Both the position numbers and the translations under genes were made by a program. Below, piece after piece: positions 7,101-8,929 of a stretch of DNA of 8,929 nt. This DNA is from a bacterium (GTDB lineage Bacteria; Nitrospinota_A; UBA7883; JACRGQ01): positions 1 through 8,929 of the forward strand of contig JAKAGL010000082.1 of the NCBI GenBank assembly GCA_021815535.1, read 5' to 3'. The notes under the pieces are model-generated. The model was not told the DNA's origin. It saw nothing but the letters and a program-made list of their open reading frames with translations, and did no database searches. Each line of letters opens with the position of its first letter. Within the stretch, counting starts at the first letter, position 1.

Positions 7101-7706
7101 CGTGGAATCCTTTTGTATCTTGACGTTGTAGGTATTCAAAAGATTCCCAGAGGACACCGAAGTTTTATACACTTTCAAATATCCCGCGGTGAGTTTGTAA
7201 ATGTAAGTTGCAATCGCGCCGCCAGGATTGTACGGGGTCGTGCCCGCGGCTTGCGTCACCGTGAGGTTCTTTTGCTGATCCCACGAGGTGGGAGACGACT
7301 CCCCTATGTTCATCTGGTTGCCGCCGCCGGTACGCGAAGTGGCAAGGCCGCCGACCAGCACCTTGCGGGCAACGTCTATCTTGCGCATACAGGCCCAATT
7401 CAAAAAACTTCCCAGAAATGTCCCGGCGGGGTCTATCACGAAATTCGTTCCGTTATAGCTGTATTGGTATGTCGGCGAGAAGTAGCCGGTATACGTTTTT
7501 GTTGAATCGTACGCTGAAGGGTAAGCGAATTCATTCATCGATCCCGAGTTATCGGCGATGACCATGATATTCGGCATAATGCTGTTGCTCATAAAGAACG
7601 GCACATCGGCATATTCGGCCATCGTTTCAATGGCCTGGGCCTCACGCACGCCCGAGAGGAGAACCGCGATCAAGAGGAGAATCCTGCCAACCGGTTTCAT
7701 AAACAT
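4131..7706 (-). CDS. pilY1: Type IV pilus tip protein PilY1 (PilC-like)
   Basis: A secreted 1191-residue protein with a signal peptide (MKPVGRILLLIAVLLSGVREAQA after the first two residues). The N-terminal half is a vWA-like domain: MIDAS motif DNSGSM at 52-57, later FVLLITDGEPTDDD near 317-330. It carries calcium-type loops DSNGNNLPD and DVNNDGIPD near 399-421. The C-terminal half is the PilY1/PilC beta-propeller (Neisseria_PilC family): GDIIHSTPTV (644-653), VVYIGSNDGMLHAFDATTGDELW (683-705), an EF-hand-like loop DVDGDGDTAS (770-779) corresponding to the calcium site of P. aeruginosa PilY1, and the typical ending WREL. In the family it sits at the pilus tip, mediates adhesion and mechanosensing and antagonises retraction. 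Start: AAGGTGG six bases before ATG 7706; ATG 7700, overlapping the pilX stop as ATGA, would shorten it by two residues, and ATG 7727 upstream is less likely. A CxxC (CDGC, 580-583) and a G8 tract are visible. Confidence 0.95.
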   Translation of the reverse strand: MFMKPVGRILLLIAVLLSGVREAQAIETMAEYADVPFFMSNSIMPNIMVIADNSGSMNEFAYPSAYDSTKTYTGYFSPTYQYSYNGTNFVIDPAGTFLGSFLNWACMRKIDVARKVLVGGLATSRTGGGNQMNIGESSPTSWDQQKNLTVTQAAGTTPYNPGGAIATYIYKLTAGYLKVYKTSVSSGNLLNTYNVKIQKDSTLEPNDFVGGNLSGIMQKVSTKARWGLTFFNSTGAGGSVVEPIVGAGYGTNFITTYQNKSPATNTPLAETLHQVVGYFRQDSSWRDVNGNYSTNVQGKDPFWYEDSSSYVRCGKNFVLLITDGEPTDDDFSDFSPSTTIPAVGQRTLDKVALNAHTVDLRSDIADTQVLTLYAVYTFGNSATARTTLMNAAKNGAFTDSNGNNLPDLQSEWDVNNDGIPDTYFEANDADSMETQLMAAITDILKRASSGTAISVLATSSSGAGNIFQAYFLPAKTIVDALGTRDITWIGHLLSLKIDANGSLLDKNNNCISFSFDAVAKETVINTLDGTVNACGTTVTATTPLTSFVNYNWDAGEKLVSKASSSRNIYTFVDANKNNVCDGCSSMSTGEAMPFTTANAATLQKYLRTSSAAEAANVISWVRGDSVSGYRTRTYNVGGDQYKLGDIIHSTPTVVSAPQENYNALYSDKGYATFYNTWQNRTQVVYIGSNDGMLHAFDATTGDELWDYIPYNLLPHLKWLADPAYPHVDYVDLKVKVSDINFGSTAAPNWKSVLIGGMRFGGGEITDTSYDVDGDGDTASKLRKWRSAFFAIDVTNPAAPVPLWEWNPGDNTLGFAMTYPAIVKIGDEFFAVVGTGPKAAYTPLYDGTSSQNATLFVLNVKTGAKMASFPVSDSSSFFSDPVAVDMDFSTSNPVIGGAGGVSYNADAVYVGETYWQSTAGGSWNSRVWRIATNNDTNPANWKMYDLFNSAVNQSITSAPAVTTDSLKKLWIFFGTGKFLNTADKTDATTQAFYGVKDPCWVGSSGAWNATCANWGSLNTAGSYTPAITTATMVDTTNSVVATDSANTVTGVSGATTFTALKSLIATKDGWWMNLTTARERSLNKPTVIGGVVLFTTFVPDSDTCALGGNSWFYAIYYETGSAYSSSIIGTSGGTVLKKSSGSSVGMASSIAIHSGRETGAKAFVQMSTGQATVISFTTAFNIKSGIVAWREL
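4139..4144 (-). promoter_or_regulatory. Ribosome binding site deciding the small-protein start
   Basis: GGAGGG within the last codons of pilY1 lies 4 nt before ATG 4134. It selects this start over the ATG at 4146, which would have no such site. Confidence 0.6.
5792..5799 (-). repeat. G8 homopolymer in pilY1
   Basis: Eight consecutive G on the coding strand cover the Val-Gly-Gly codons of YNVGGDQYKL, just before the propeller domain. A one-base slip would remove the whole C-terminal half. The frame is open as given. Confidence 0.9.
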
Positions 7707-8308
7707 CTGCCACCACCTTCTACACATTTGTAAGTTGCACGTACCGTTTTATCGGAGCTGGCGATTGAGCTCTTCGAATCAATTTGATACAGCAGCATTA
7801 CGCCGCCCGATGTGCCGCTGCCGATGCCTTCGTAGCGTGACGCGGCTTCGGCCGACGAACCGGGCATCAACTTGCTGCGCATGTAATCGATATCAATGCT
7901 GGCGGTATCCCCCAAGATGGTCACCGTTGCATTCGGGTTGGCGGTGGTATCGGGGTTAACGCCCACGCTGCTATTTCCGTTTACGCCGGCGATCTCCCGC
8001 TCAAAATCGGTCTGGGGGCCGCCGGTGGAGTTCGTGGTATTGACATAAGGAAGATACGTGGCGGAAACGAGGTTCTTGTTCCCGATGGTGTCCTTGATGA
8101 GGCCGGTGGCGAAATCGATCCCGCCATCGGAGGTATAAAGAACCTGTTGCTCCGTTTTGTATTTTCCGCTGATGCGCAGCCCCTGCGTGGCGCTCATGAT
8201 GGCGACCGTTGAAAAAACGGCCAGCACCATGGTGATCAGCAAGGCGAGGATGAGCACGGCTCCCCGTTCATTTGAGATGCGTGAACACATCCGGTCCATG
8301 GTATTCAT
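7697..8308 (-). CDS. pilX: Minor pilin PilX-like
   Basis: A 203-residue prepilin starting MNTMDRMCSRISNERG. The class III leader ends at Gly16, for cleavage by PilD before Ala17. The mature part opens with the hydrophobic helix AVLILALLITMVLAVF (17-32), extending to about 38. Position 5 of the mature protein is Leu and not Glu, as is common in PilX_N proteins, which resemble the tip pseudopilin GspK. The segment EQQVLYTSDGGIDFA (about 55-69) aligns with the family's AFxAAEAGLRYA. The C-terminal part is a variable globular domain with three Cys in the protein, two of them close to the end. The frame is open 82 codons further upstream, but GAGGAG lies 6 nt before ATG 8308, and that ATG overlaps the pilW stop (TGATG), so this start is preferred. 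It likely forms the tip-priming complex with PilW and PilY1. Confidence 0.88.
   Translation of the reverse strand: MNTMDRMCSRISNERGAVLILALLITMVLAVFSTVAIMSATQGLRISGKYKTEQQVLYTSDGGIDFATGLIKDTIGNKNLVSATYLPYVNTTNSTGGPQTDFEREIAGVNGNSSVGVNPDTTANPNATVTILGDTASIDIDYMRSKLMPGSSAEAASRYEGIGSGTSGGVMLLYQIDSKSSIASSDKTVRATYKCVEGGGRCL
7713..7719 (-). promoter_or_regulatory. Ribosome binding site of pilY1
   Basis: AAGGTGG sits inside the last codons of pilX, six bases before ATG 7706. The spacing to the alternative ATG 7700 would be 12, which is long. Confidence 0.5.
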
Positions 8309-8929
8309 CACCTGCTCCTCAAAAGCACGGAACTGGAAAATAGTTGAACGACGTTCTGCCTGGTAAGATCGTGGATCGTGCGCGTTTTGGCAAGAACGTA
8401 CATCGTTATGCCCACCACGTCGCTGTAGTTGCGGCCGGAGACCGAGTTGGTCGGCAACAGGGCCGTCGGATTGCCCGCCGCTCCGCCGCATGTTAAAGTG
8501 ATCGATGTCGCGCCCGGCAGTGCGGTTGCCGTGGCCCCCCCCGCCGCGCCGCACATGCTGTCAGTAAAAACGTACGCGCCCATGCTGCCGGTTCTGTAGT
8601 GATAAATGAAAACGAGGTCCTGTATATCGTAGTACTTTGGCGTCCAACCCGTTATGGCGCCGGTTGCCGGATCGATAGTGGCCATCTCAATACAACTGGA
8701 AGTGGCGTTCGAAGGATCGCAGTCGGCGCCGGTGAAGCGGAAGCCAACTTTCTCTTTATAATTATTTTGCAGGGTGCCGTCCCCGTTGTCATCTATCGTA
8801 AAATAAATCGACTTCGCGGAAGTCATGGCGTTGGTGGTGAAACTGCCCGTACTGTCCTTCAACCCGAAAAGACCTGTTGTTTCTTCGGTGGGGTTATACC
8901 CGGCCTCACGTATCAAGCGCGAAAGAGAT
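8308..8929 (-). CDS. pilW: Minor pilin PilW-like, N-terminus outside the window
   Basis: The frame is open to the window edge, reading SLSRLIREAGYNPTEETTG at its first visible residues (206 residues present). This matches the amphipathic part of the PilW N-terminal helix, where family members have LRxAGYxPxG, so the prepilin leader and the hydrophobic start lie beyond 8929. An apparent TTG start at 8916 is only internal. Further PilW-like features are the GFRFTG and SCIEMATIDPATGAITGW strands, YYDIQDLVFIYHYRTG in the middle, DVVGITMYVLAKTRTIHD, and the family-typical ending NVVQLFSSSVLLRSR. The protein would be a minor pilin of the tip complex with PilX and PilY1. Its TGA stop overlaps the pilX ATG by one base. 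A G8 tract falls in the AAGGATATA codons. Confidence 0.85.
   Translation of the reverse strand, partial: SLSRLIREAGYNPTEETTGLFGLKDSTGSFTTNAMTSAKSIYFTIDDNGDGTLQNNYKEKVGFRFTGADCDPSNATSSCIEMATIDPATGAITGWTPKYYDIQDLVFIYHYRTGSMGAYVFTDSMCGAAGGATATALPGATSITLTCGGAAGNPTALLPTNSVSGRNYSDVVGITMYVLAKTRTIHDLTRQNVVQLFSSSVLLRSR
8315..8320 (-). promoter_or_regulatory. Ribosome binding site of pilX
   Basis: GAGGAG at the end of pilW lies six bases before ATG 8308. It fixes the start of pilX and rejects the long upstream extension. Confidence 0.6.
8535..8542 (-). repeat. G8 homopolymer in pilW
   Basis: Eight consecutive G on the coding strand lie in a Gly/Ala-rich stretch after DSMCGAA. The frame is open as given. 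Confidence 0.9.

Noticed and set aside
6888..7505. + strand open frame of 205 codons opposite the pilY1 vWA region
   Set aside because: No recognisable domain or start signal, fully antisense to pilY1.
7697..8308. Missing Glu5 in PilX as an oddity
   Set aside because: PilX_N and GspK-type tip pilins commonly lack Glu5, so this is normal for the family.
8309..8554. 82-codon N-terminal extension of pilX
   Set aside because: Gly/Arg/Gln-rich shadow of pilW in another frame. The SD and prepilin leader place the start at 8308.

Overview
The window comes from a Gram-negative bacterium with type IV pili and its own cobalamin synthesis. Evidence for this is a set of minor pilins and a PilY1 tip protein, periplasmic proteins with signal peptides, and enzymes of the cobinamide branch. 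Base composition is moderately GC-rich. No gene here pins down the phylum. The mix of pil genes, DUF1573 and CheA-like signalling would fit Deltaproteobacteria, Nitrospinota or Nitrospirota type lineages, but that is only a guess.

Layout: (1) 1-517 holds two broken signalling genes that meet nose to nose near 383-390. The 5' part of a sensor histidine kinase is on + and the 5' end of a CheA-type Hpt protein is on -. (2) 518-708 is a 191-bp leader of the CheA-like gene with several short palindromes. (3) 709-2708, - strand, is a two-gene cobalamin unit: a CobD/CobC-type threonine-phosphate decarboxylase, then CbiB with a GTG start overlapping it by 19 nt. The two enzymes act in succession: the first makes the aminopropanol phosphate that the second attaches to adenosylcobyric acid. 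(4) 2709-3016 is 308 bp without a gene. It holds a plausible sigma-70 promoter facing cobC and a compact structured element with several competing hairpins and U-tracts, which I cannot match to any known riboswitch. (5) 3017-8929, - strand, is a tightly coupled operon: pilW (cut by the window edge), pilX, pilY1, a small secreted protein resembling DUF5666, and a periplasmic DUF1573 protein. Every junction in it overlaps by a few bases.

How the genes work together: PilW and PilX are minor pilins that prime pilus assembly, and PilY1 is the tip or adhesin protein carrying a vWA domain and calcium loops. The two small periplasmic proteins downstream are probably co-translated and may help PilY1 or the pilus, but that role is inferred. 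Three genes of this operon carry runs of 8-9 G, which could be slippage sites.

Most noteworthy are the signalling-gene junction (a real inversion or an assembly chimera), the unassigned RNA-like leader before cobC, the accessory pair behind pilY1, and the G-tracts. I found no mobile element, CRISPR array, tRNA or rRNA.
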